NCBI GenBank assembly: GCA_023432465.1
Contig: JAEYUO010000016.1
Coordinates: forward strand, 18,048 to 82,047
Direction of reading: 5' to 3'
DNA: 64,000 nucleotides
DNA from: Planctomycetota bacterium
Lineage (GTDB): Bacteria; Planctomycetota; Phycisphaerae; Phycisphaerales; UBA1924
Positions 24,962 through 31,893 of this stretch are shown here, one piece after another. The notes under the pieces were generated by a model. That model was not told where the DNA came from, ran no database searches, and saw only the letters and a program-made list of their open reading frames with translations. The position numbers and the translations under genes were made by a program. The first letter of the stretch is position 1. Each line of letters starts with the position of its first letter.

Positions 24962-27900
24962 TCACACCGGCAAGTCATCATCCTTATCAGGTCCGCCGCC
25001 ATCGCGGAAGCTGCCCACCGGGCCCGTCTTCTTGCCCGGCACAAAGCTCACCACCGGTACGCGGAACGGGTCATCAAACGGCGGCGGCTCAACCCCCGCC
25101 TGTCCGCCGTGCGAACTCTGCGGAGCGGCGTACGCGCTCGGCAAGCCCGTGCCGCCGGGGTACGCGCCGTAGCTCTTGAACCGCGTGCTCTTGGCGTCCC
25201 ACACGAGCTTCACGACATCTGTCGGCCCGTTACGCTGCTTGGCGATGATGATCTCGGCGACGTTCAGCTTGTCGGCGTTCTCCATTTCCCAGTCGCGGTC
25301 GCCGACGTGGTAGTACGCCTCGCGGTGCAGCAGCGCAACAACGTCGGCATCCTGCTCGATCGAGCCCGATTCGCGCAGGTCGCTCATCCGCGGCCGGTTC
25401 TCGCCGCGAGTCTCCGGGCCGCGGTTGAGCTGGGCGAGACAGACGACCGGCACATTCAACTCGCGCGCCAAGGCCTTGATGCCGCGGCTGATTGCACCGA
25501 CTTCGTTCTGGCGGCCGTCCTTCTGTGCGCCGGGGGCGGACATGAGCTGGAGGTAGTCGATGAAGATGGCCTTGACGCCGTGCTGGGCGACGAGGCGACG
25601 GGCGCGCGTGCGCAGCCCCAGCACCGACAGCCCCGGCGAGTCATCGATGAAGATCGGCGCGTGCTCAAGCTCGATCGCGGCATCGGCGAGCCTGCGGTAG
25701 CCGTCTTCGTTGAGGCGGCCGGAACGCATGTCGTGGCTCGACAGGCCGGACCGCGCCGACAGCATGCGCTGGGCGATCGCGCTCTTGCTCATTTCCATGG
25801 AGAAAAAGGCGACGGGGACCTGCTTCCCCTCGCGCGGGCCGTGCGCCGATCCGCCCATGGCGACCTGCTCGGCGAGGTTGAGGGCGAAGGCAGTGTTGTG
25901 TACGCACACATCGCCCGCGACGAAGTTGTGCGTTTCGGGCACCGTGAGGTCATACACCTGCATCGGCCCCAGAGGCTCGATCGACACCACCTCGTCCCAG
26001 TACACGTCGCTGTCGGCAAGCGCCGCCAGGTCTCGATCGCCGATGGCCGCGGCAATCTTCGCAAGCCTCGGGCGGGACAGAGCCCGTGTGCCGACATGCA
26101 TGTTCGTTGATCCGCCGATTCGGCGGCCAAGCTCGGACCACGACATCTGTCCTTTGGCGGCGGCGATGCGGGGCCACACGCCGGTCGGAATCAGGTCGCG
26201 ATTGGTCTGCGTGCGACGGGTGTTCACCGCTTCGAGTACGCGACGCGTCGCGTTCTGCTTCCCGTGGATGCCGATCTGCTCGATGAATGCGCGGATCGAG
26301 GTCGGGTCGGTGATATCGAGCTGCCAGCTCGGGCGTCGCGCATCGCGGTACTTCACCCAGCGCTGGCGGAGCGAGGAGATGATGCCAAACCGCAGCAGCA
26401 GATGCTGCACCTGCCGTGCGAGCTTCTCGCTGATGCTCGAATACCCGAGCTGGGACTGCCCGGTGCCCAGCACCGTCGCCCATCCATCCGTTGAGAACAG
26501 ACGGTTCAGGAACAGCGCAAGCAGATCGCGCCGCAGCGTGAAAACCGCCGCGGGAATGAACTTCGTGCCCGAGTCCGCGCCCATCAGGCCGAGCGCAGTC
26601 AGCCATTGCGTCAGCGCGTTCGGCGTGTTCTTGCGGATGCGCTCGAGCCCTCCGGGCGCAAGATCATCAGCCCGGACTTCCAGCACGTTGCAGATCCGGG
26701 TGAACGTCTCAGCATCCGGCGCAGTCTGTGCACCGCTCCAGTGCGTGACCGAACCCTTGCTCACGCCGACGGCTTCGGCGAGCCATGCACGGGTGCGCCC
26801 CTTGGAGCGCAGCGCAGAGTCCAGCCGTTCGGCGAAATCGGATCGGCGCGTCAATCGCTCATCCTCATCGCTGACGATGCGCCACGAAGCCGCGGTGTGC
26901 GGACGGTTGTCCGAACGGGTCAGGCGAAGGCTGCCGAACTCGCGCACCGAGTTTTCGAAGTCCGCCACAATGTCCGCGTTGGTCGAAGTGAACCGCGGCA
27001 CGGCGCCGGTCAGACCGCCATCGCCGATCAGGTACGCAAGGAGCTTGACCTCGCACTCGCGCATCGATGCGGTGCCGAACGCCTCAAGCCGCCGCGGCAC
27101 CGCAACGTGGTCCCCTTCACACAGCTCACCCAGCGGCCTCCATCCGTTGATTGTCAGGAATGGGTGCGAGAGTGTGGTGCGGATTCGGCGACCCAGCCGC
27201 GTGGTCACTTCGAAGACCGGCTTGTGCCCGTCATCAATGAAATCGCTCGGAGTTGTCCAGCCGAGCTTGAAGTCGTCGCCGAGCGTGGCGATCCGTCCAT
27301 CGCGTCGGCGATACAGCTCCTCGATCGTCGCGACCGAACCGTCCTCAAGCACGATTTCTTCCTGCGCTGCAAGGCACTTCCCCATCGACGGCCGCGCCGC
27401 GACGATGATCATCTCCCCCTGCTGCAGGCCGCTCATGAGCTCATCAAGATCGGGGTAGCCCGTCGCGATGCCGCAGATCCCCTTGCCCTGCAGCGATTCC
27501 AGCCGCTCGACCTCGCGATCGAGCAGCACGTTCAGGCGCTCCGCCGCGGAGGTCTCCTCCTGCTGCGCGATCTCGAAGATCAGCGACTCGGCCGAATCCA
27601 CAACCTCGCGAGCCCCATCCGGGCCCATCGTCCCCGCGTTGTACGCGTCGTACAGGATCTTGCCGCCCGCGTTGATCAGCTTGCGCAGCTTCGCCTTGTC
27701 CGCGATGATCTTGGCAAAGTGCGCGGCCGAGGCGGGGCCGGGCGTCTCCTGCGCGAGCTTCTGCAGATACGCCGCGCCGCCGATATCCGCAAGCTGCTCC
27801 TTGTCCCGCAGCTCCTCGTGCAGCAGCAGCAGGTCACCGGACTGCTTGTGGTCATACAGCCGGACGATCGCGTCATAGATCGCGGCGTGCGATTCAAGAT

Positions 27901-28132
27901 AAAACGCATCCGGCGACCGGATGATCGGCACCACATCGTGGATGATCGACGGGTCCAGGATCATCGCGCCCAGCAGCGCCATCTCCGCCTCGGGCGAGTG
28001 CGGCGGCGGCTTCTCGAACATCTTCTCCAGCGGGACGCGCTCTAGCGCGCCGCCGCGCCCCCAGTTGCCGCGCTGGTCGCGCTGCTTGGGGTCGTTGGGC
28101 GAGGCCGATGATCCGCCGGAGAAGGAACTCAT
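24962..28132 (-). CDS. dnaB: Replicative DNA helicase DnaB containing an intein
   Basis: A 1056-residue precursor: N-extein 1-252, intein 253-746, C-extein 747-1056, giving a 562-residue mature helicase that unwinds DNA ahead of the fork. The N-extein has the DnaB_N domain (PHSPEAEMALLGAMILDP) and linker; the ATPase begins GIATGYPDLDELMSGLQQGE. The Walker A motif RPSMGKT is split between Lys252 and the following Thr by the intein, so no ATPase activity is possible before splicing. After it come FFSMEMSKSAIAQRM, Walker B-like KAIFIDYLQLM and the DNA-binding/arginine-finger region RESGSIEQDADVV. The ATG at 28132 is chosen (MSSFSGGSS); 14 extra upstream codons look non-coding. The C-terminal tail is Gly/Pro/Asp-rich. 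Confidence 0.97.
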   Translation of the reverse strand: MSSFSGGSSASPNDPKQRDQRGNWGRGGALERVPLEKMFEKPPPHSPEAEMALLGAMILDPSIIHDVVPIIRSPDAFYLESHAAIYDAIVRLYDHKQSGDLLLLHEELRDKEQLADIGGAAYLQKLAQETPGPASAAHFAKIIADKAKLRKLINAGGKILYDAYNAGTMGPDGAREVVDSAESLIFEIAQQEETSAAERLNVLLDREVERLESLQGKGICGIATGYPDLDELMSGLQQGEMIIVAARPSMGKCLAAQEEIVLEDGSVATIEELYRRRDGRIATLGDDFKLGWTTPSDFIDDGHKPVFEVTTRLGRRIRTTLSHPFLTINGWRPLGELCEGDHVAVPRRLEAFGTASMRECEVKLLAYLIGDGGLTGAVPRFTSTNADIVADFENSVREFGSLRLTRSDNRPHTAASWRIVSDEDERLTRRSDFAERLDSALRSKGRTRAWLAEAVGVSKGSVTHWSGAQTAPDAETFTRICNVLEVRADDLAPGGLERIRKNTPNALTQWLTALGLMGADSGTKFIPAAVFTLRRDLLALFLNRLFSTDGWATVLGTGQSQLGYSSISEKLARQVQHLLLRFGIISSLRQRWVKYRDARRPSWQLDITDPTSIRAFIEQIGIHGKQNATRRVLEAVNTRRTQTNRDLIPTGVWPRIAAAKGQMSWSELGRRIGGSTNMHVGTRALSRPRLAKIAAAIGDRDLAALADSDVYWDEVVSIEPLGPMQVYDLTVPETHNFVAGDVCVHNTAFALNLAEQVAMGGSAHGPREGKQVPVAFFSMEMSKSAIAQRMLSARSGLSSHDMRSGRLNEDGYRRLADAAIELEHAPIFIDDSPGLSVLGLRTRARRLVAQHGVKAIFIDYLQLMSAPGAQKDGRQNEVGAISRGIKALARELNVPVVCLAQLNRGPETRGENRPRMSDLRESGSIEQDADVVALLHREAYYHVGDRDWEMENADKLNVAEIIIAKQRNGPTDVVKLVWDAKSTRFKSYGAYPGGTGLPSAYAAPQSSHGGQAGVEPPPFDDPFRVPVVSFVPGKKTGPVGSFRDGGGPDKDDDLPV
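25895..27376 (-). mobile_element. DnaB intein with LAGLIDADG-type endonuclease and XRE-like HTH
   Basis: A 494-residue intein inserted at the Walker A Lys/Thr junction. It begins with Cys1, has the block B TxxH motif (T68-L-S-H71, in RIRTTLSHPF) and ends VYDLTVPETHNFVAGDVCVHN, i.e. terminal His-Asn with Thr as +1 nucleophile. The two endonuclease dodecapeptides are LLAYLIGDGGL (112-122) and LFLNRLFSTDGWA (288-300), each retaining its acidic residue. Between them, at about 176-242, lies a helix-turn-helix unit like XRE/Cro repressors (WLAEAVGVSKGSVTHWSGAQ). A second HTH-like segment (SWSELGRRIGG) lies at about 411-445. Splicing and homing both look intact. Confidence 0.93.
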
Positions 28133-28264
28133 GGGACCGCCAAGGTAGAACGGATCAACGCCGGGAGCGCGCAACCGACAGGATCAACCGACACAATCAA
28201 CACAAGAGTTGCCCGCCGCTTGCGTCTTGGTTCCTCGATCCGGCTTTCCCTCGACCCTTCCGAT

Positions 28265-29557
28265 TCAGGGGACCACCTTCACCACGCTGACTTTCGGGGC
28301 CAGAAGCTCGTACACGATCTCGACATCCTGATTCCCCAGCCGGATGCACCCCATCGACATACTGCGGCCGATGGATTCCGGCTCGATCGTGCCGTGGACG
28401 CCAAAGCCGGTGTGCGCCTTGCTGCCCTCGTCGAAGCCATCCAGCCCGACCCAGCGCTCGCCGATCGGGTTCTTGGGGTCATCAGCGCCGAAACGCTCAC
28501 CGGTTCGAGGGTTCACCCACGAGGGGTTGATGAGCTTGCTGTTGTTGCGGACGACAAAGTTGGCAACCGGTGTGCCATCCTCTGCGCCAAGGCCCACCAT
28601 GAACGAGCGGACATACACCCACCCGGGTTCGGCCCCGCCCGCGAGATTGGATGTGCCCACCGCGCTGGGGGACGGCGGGTCGCCCATGTAGATGTCCATG
28701 CGGTACGCGGACTTGCTGACCACGGCATGGAACGGTCCGTTGGCGACCTTGAGCTTCTGGTCAATGCGGATGCGGCTGGGATCCGCCAGCTTGTTCAGCC
28801 GCGCGATCAGCATGTAGTCCGTCGTCAGACCGAGTTTGCGGTTGATGACCGGCAGGCTGTCTCCGCTGACAACCGTGTAGACCTGCGAAAACGGATCCCC
28901 AGGAGCGGCGGTCGCGGAGAACACCAGCACCTCGCTCAGTTCGCTCATCCACCGGCGGATCGCCGGCCGCTCGCTCTCGGGCGTCCGCGAATCGAGCAGC
29001 ACGCGGTTGAGCAGCGTGCGGCACTCGACGAGTTTGCCGCTGCGCTGCGCGTTCTCGGCGGCATCGACCAGCGCCGACAAATCCGACGGAAGCCCCGTGC
29101 GGGCGGCGGGCGGCGGGGGGGAGGCGGCATCGCCCGGCGGCGTGGTGACCAGCGGGTCGCGAACGGTCTCGGGCTGCAACTCCTCCGCGGCGGGCAGTGC
29201 CGGCGGAAGCGAAGCCGGCAACGGGCGCGACAGCGTCGGCGCGGGGTCCGCGTTCCGCGGCGCATTCATGCTGAACTCGGTGGGCTGGGGGCGCGGCCTT
29301 TCGGGCGCAAGTTCAGTCGGGGCCGGAGCCTGCGCGAGTGGGTCGGGTGCGGTCTGGGCGTTCGCGGATTGCGGCCCGACAAGGGCGTTGCCGCTGTCGC
29401 GGCTCCAGAGGAGCCACAGCAGGCCCCCGCCGCCGAAGACGACCAGCAGTGCGACGCCCGCGACCACCCTGGTTCGGGCCCGGCGTTTGGCGCGATACAC
29501 GGCCACCGATGAGCTGGGGATGCGCTGTCCGCGAGCGTTCTGCGATGCAAGGGCCAT
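28265..29557 (-). CDS. L,D-transpeptidase (YkuD) with LysM domain
   Basis: A 430-residue envelope enzyme predicted to cross-link peptidoglycan or attach proteins to it. There is an N-terminal cytoplasmic basic segment, a membrane helix (VVAGVALLVVFGGGGLLWLL, about 33-53), a Pro/Ala-rich linker and a LysM-like domain near 212-258 (VVSGDSLPVINRKLGLT). The C-terminal YkuD domain has its catalytic motif HGTIEPESIGRSMSMGCIRL, with His388 and Cys404. The ATG at 29557 has GGAAG upstream. It lies 132 nt upstream of dnaB on the same strand. Some planctomycetes have reduced but real peptidoglycan, so the enzyme is expected to be functional. Confidence 0.92.
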   Translation of the reverse strand: MALASQNARGQRIPSSSVAVYRAKRRARTRVVAGVALLVVFGGGGLLWLLWSRDSGNALVGPQSANAQTAPDPLAQAPAPTELAPERPRPQPTEFSMNAPRNADPAPTLSRPLPASLPPALPAAEELQPETVRDPLVTTPPGDAASPPPPAARTGLPSDLSALVDAAENAQRSGKLVECRTLLNRVLLDSRTPESERPAIRRWMSELSEVLVFSATAAPGDPFSQVYTVVSGDSLPVINRKLGLTTDYMLIARLNKLADPSRIRIDQKLKVANGPFHAVVSKSAYRMDIYMGDPPSPSAVGTSNLAGGAEPGWVYVRSFMVGLGAEDGTPVANFVVRNNSKLINPSWVNPRTGERFGADDPKNPIGERWVGLDGFDEGSKAHTGFGVHGTIEPESIGRSMSMGCIRLGNQDVEIVYELLAPKVSVVKVVP

Positions 29558-29654
29558 GGAGAGCTTCCGTTCTTCCCGTGGGAGCAGATCAAGTTGTTCT
29601 GACGCCGAAGGTCACCAAGACCAATCCCGTCTCGGCCGCGTCTGCATACTTCGG

Positions 29655-30299
29655 TCAACCCGGTGCGGCCTGTCCACCCGCCCCGGACCTGTCATACCGG
29701 ATCACCCGAGACTCGGTCACGAGCATCTCCACGGGTCGGTCGTGAAGATCCCGAGGCAACTCTTCTCCGGGCGCGAGAAGCTGAGCCTCCAGCCCCACAC
29801 CGCAAACGACCCCCCTGACCGAGGGTTGAGCCAGGAACCGATCATAGAACCCTGCACCGTGGCCGATGCGGCCGCCGGTGAGATCGAACCCAAGTCCGGG
29901 TGTGAAAAGGAGATCCAGTTCCTGCGGAGGCACGGTCGGGCAGGATTCGCGCGGGTGCTGCAGGCCCGCCGCGGAGGGCGCGGCGGCATCGGGCTCAAGA
30001 TCGGCAAGATCGGTCACCCGCCGCGCGGTCATGGTTCGGGCGACCCAATCGGTCCGCGGCAGGCAGACAGCCTTTCCGGCCGCCAGCGCGGATTGGATGA
30101 GTGGACGGAGATCCACCTCCGGCCGGTTGGCCATGGGCACGAACATGAGCACCGTGCGCGCAGCGGCATACTCCGGGAGAGTCTCGATCCTCGCCACGAT
30201 CTGACCGGACCACGTGGCGATATCCGCCGTGGAGACCGCGGCCAGCCGGGCCCGCAGGCCGCTGCGCAGGAGCTTCTTCGCATCGCGGGAATAGCTCAC
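29655..30299 (-). CDS. 5-formyltetrahydrofolate cyclo-ligase
   Basis: A 214-residue enzyme that converts 5-formyl-THF to 5,10-methenyl-THF with ATP, returning folate to one-carbon metabolism. Visible are the N-terminal KKLLRSGLRARLAA, MFVPMANRPEVDLRPLI, LPRTDW and the family signature LLFTPGLGFDLTGGRIGHGAGFYDR, split here by position 145-165. The start is GTG at 30299, only 16 nt from the divergent RNase HII-like start if that gene begins at 30316. No 6S RNA was recognised in the flanks. Confidence 0.9.
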   Translation of the reverse strand: MSYSRDAKKLLRSGLRARLAAVSTADIATWSGQIVARIETLPEYAAARTVLMFVPMANRPEVDLRPLIQSALAAGKAVCLPRTDWVARTMTARRVTDLADLEPDAAAPSAAGLQHPRESCPTVPPQELDLLFTPGLGFDLTGGRIGHGAGFYDRFLAQPSVRGVVCGVGLEAQLLAPGEELPRDLHDRPVEMLVTESRVIRYDRSGAGGQAAPG

Positions 30300-30315
30300 G
30301 GACGGAGTTTAGCGG

Positions 30316-31476
30316 GTGGCTGGGGAACTCCCGGCGGTACCATGGGCCGTGCCGCTGATCGTCTGTGGAATCGATGAGGCCGGATACGGCCCGCTGCTTG
30401 GCCCGCTGTGCGTGTCGATGGCCACACTGCGCATCGAGGACTGGAACGAGGGGGACCGCGCGCCGGACCTGTGGAAGCTGCTGGGCAAGGCGGTCGCGCG
30501 GGCGGGAACGGCTGTGCCTGCGGCCGCGACGGCGGCGGTAAAGAAGAAGAGCTCGGCGAAGCGTGCGAGTGTCGGGCGGATCCTGGTTGACGATTCGAAG
30601 AAACTGAAACTCTCGAACGATGGCAAGCGGCACCCGCTGACACACCTGGAGCGGGGTGTGCTTTCGTTCCTTCTGTGCAAAGACGGCGTGGATGGGCCCG
30701 ATCTCCCGGCGAGCGATGCCGCGATGCTGCGTGCGCTCAACGTCCAGATCCCCACGCAGGAGTGGTATCACCCCGATGCCAGCGCGTGCCCATGTGCGTG
30801 CACGGCCGGGGAACTGCTCATCGGCACGAATGTGCTCCGCGGGGCGATGGCGGATGCGGGCGTGTCGTGCCTGGCGATGAACTGCCGCGCCATGTGCGAG
30901 CGCGAGTTCAACGAGGTGGTGCACGCGGCGGGAACCAAGGCCGCGGCGACGGAGGCGGCACTGGTGAGCCACCTGTGGTACGCGTGGGAGCAGTGGGGGA
31001 AGCGGGAAGGGATCGAGGGAGCAAGGGAGGAAGGGATCGAGCGGAAGGAAGAAGAGCGCGGCGCGGGGGAGGGTGGGGGGAGTGGGCGGGCGACATCGCT
31101 GCGCGTGGTGTGCGACCGGCAGGGGGGCAGGACGCAGTACGGCGGCATGCTGAGCCGTGCATTCCCCGAGGCGCGGGTCGCGACGCTTGAAGAGCGGCCG
31201 GAGCGCTGCCGGTATGAGGTCGCCTCGCGCGAGCGGGCGATGGTGGTGCAGTTCATGCCGGAGGCGGAGAGCTTCCACATGCCGGTTGCGCTGGCATCGA
31301 TGACAGCGAAGCTCGTCCGCGAAACACTCATGGGCCGCTTCAACCGGTACTGGAACGCGCGGCTGCCGGAGCTGAAGCCGACGGCGGGGTATCGGCAGGA
31401 CGGTTGGCGGTGGCTGAACGATGCCGCGGCGGTGCTGACGGGCGCGGAGCGGGAGGGGATGATCCGGAGGGCATGA
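30316..31476 (+). CDS. RNase HII-like protein with large inserts
   Basis: A 386-residue protein with the RNase HII order of motifs: CGIDEAGYGPLLGPL (usual form DEAGRGPLAGPV), VDDSKKL (usual DSKKL), VVCDRQGGR in place of the VDGN strand, and ESFHMPVALASMTAKLVRETLM in place of the AASIxAKxxRD helix. The carboxylates Asp-Glu, Asp and Glu needed for two-metal catalysis are therefore present, but the GRG motif that reads the ribonucleotide junction is GYG. The protein is about 180 residues longer than RNase HII, partly due to low-complexity Lys/Glu/Gly inserts. One insert is built from a 13-nt direct repeat (31005-31017 and 31029-31041). An alternative start is GTG 30349. Nucleic-acid cleavage is inferred; specificity is likely changed. 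Confidence 0.7.
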   Translation: MAGELPAVPWAVPLIVCGIDEAGYGPLLGPLCVSMATLRIEDWNEGDRAPDLWKLLGKAVARAGTAVPAAATAAVKKKSSAKRASVGRILVDDSKKLKLSNDGKRHPLTHLERGVLSFLLCKDGVDGPDLPASDAAMLRALNVQIPTQEWYHPDASACPCACTAGELLIGTNVLRGAMADAGVSCLAMNCRAMCEREFNEVVHAAGTKAAATEAALVSHLWYAWEQWGKREGIEGAREEGIERKEEERGAGEGGGSGRATSLRVVCDRQGGRTQYGGMLSRAFPEARVATLEERPERCRYEVASRERAMVVQFMPEAESFHMPVALASMTAKLVRETLMGRFNRYWNARLPELKPTAGYRQDGWRWLNDAAAVLTGAEREGMIRRA

Positions 31477-31481
31477 GGGGG
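31420..31481 (+). repeat. Direct repeat copy 1 (3' end of the RNase HII-like gene)
   Basis: This 62-nt segment encodes the last 18 residues and stop of the RNase HII-like gene. It recurs with about seven substitutions and one missing base at 31810-31870, on the other side of a roughly 330-nt spacer. Confidence 0.8.
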
Positions 31482-31492
31482 AGAGGCTGTTT

Positions 31493-31521
31493 GCCGCAGA
31501 TGAACGCGGATGAACGCTGAT
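31493..31521. repeat. GATGAACGC dispersed repeat (second copy)
   Basis: GCCGCAGATGAACGCGGATG continues to GAACGCTGAT. It differs at only two positions from 23244-23272, and both copies follow a GGAGAGG box. Here it marks the left edge of the segment between the two duplicated gene ends. Confidence 0.75.
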
Positions 31522-31745
31522 CAGAGGATGCGGAGCAGAGTTGTTGGGACCGGCTTGTTGCGATGAAGAACGAACTTCTTGAAGTGTTCCTGGTGGAGGA
31601 TTGCGATGCGCATGCGCGGACTGTCCTGCTCGCAGCGATAGACAAACCGCCGACAGGGCTTGAGCGCCGGGAGTTCACCTTCAATCGGTTCAATTTCGTT
31701 CTGGAGAATCTGCTCCAAGAAGCGGTGATTGATGACGAACTCCAT
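31521..31745 (-). CDS. Possible small protein in the inserted segment, or remnant
   Basis: A 74-residue frame (MEFVINHRFLEQILQNEI...) with 72% G+C at third positions and an even mix of charged and hydrophobic residues. The frame stays open and plausible upstream of its only ATG (LQPATQLLQRHTDLAIRR), so the start may have been lost. The opposite strand also carries an open frame, 31563-31811 (82 residues, MKNELLEVFLVEDCDAHA...), with 65% third-position G+C. Only one can be real. No family is recognised for either. The segment is bounded by a duplicated gene end and a dispersed repeat. Confidence 0.35.
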   Translation of the reverse strand: MEFVINHRFLEQILQNEIEPIEGELPALKPCRRFVYRCEQDSPRMRIAILHQEHFKKFVLHRNKPVPTTLLRIL

Positions 31746-31809
31746 CCTGCGGATGGCGAGATCCGTGTGCCGCTGGAGGAGTTGCGTTGCCGGTTGGAGA
31801 GAATAGCGT

Positions 31810-31870
31810 GAGGCCGCGGCGGTGCTGACGGGGGCGAGCGGGAGGGGGTGATCAGGCGGGCGTGAGGGGA
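31810..31870 (+). pseudogene. Direct repeat copy 2: orphan copy of the RNase HII-like 3' end
   Basis: GAGGCCGCGGCGGTGCTGAC and what follows match 31420-31481, the end of the upstream gene, with a one-base deletion that destroys the frame. It has no start and no ribosome site and is a decayed duplicate. Either an insertion split the gene and rebuilt its end, or a segmental duplication occurred. Confidence 0.75.
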
Positions 31871-31893
31871 AAAGCCTCTTTCATGCGGCGGGA

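Noticed and set aside
26606..28045. Open frame of 479 codons on the plus strand
   Set aside because: Antisense to dnaB and its intein; Arg/His-rich with no motifs.
29558..29654. 6S RNA next to the 5-formyl-THF cyclo-ligase gene
   Set aside because: The association is known in proteobacteria, but the 97-nt gap is too short and shows no long bulged hairpin.
31563..31811. Plus-strand 82-residue frame in the inserted segment
   Set aside because: Not rejected outright, but its third-position G+C is lower than that of the minus-strand frame, so only the latter is listed, at low confidence.
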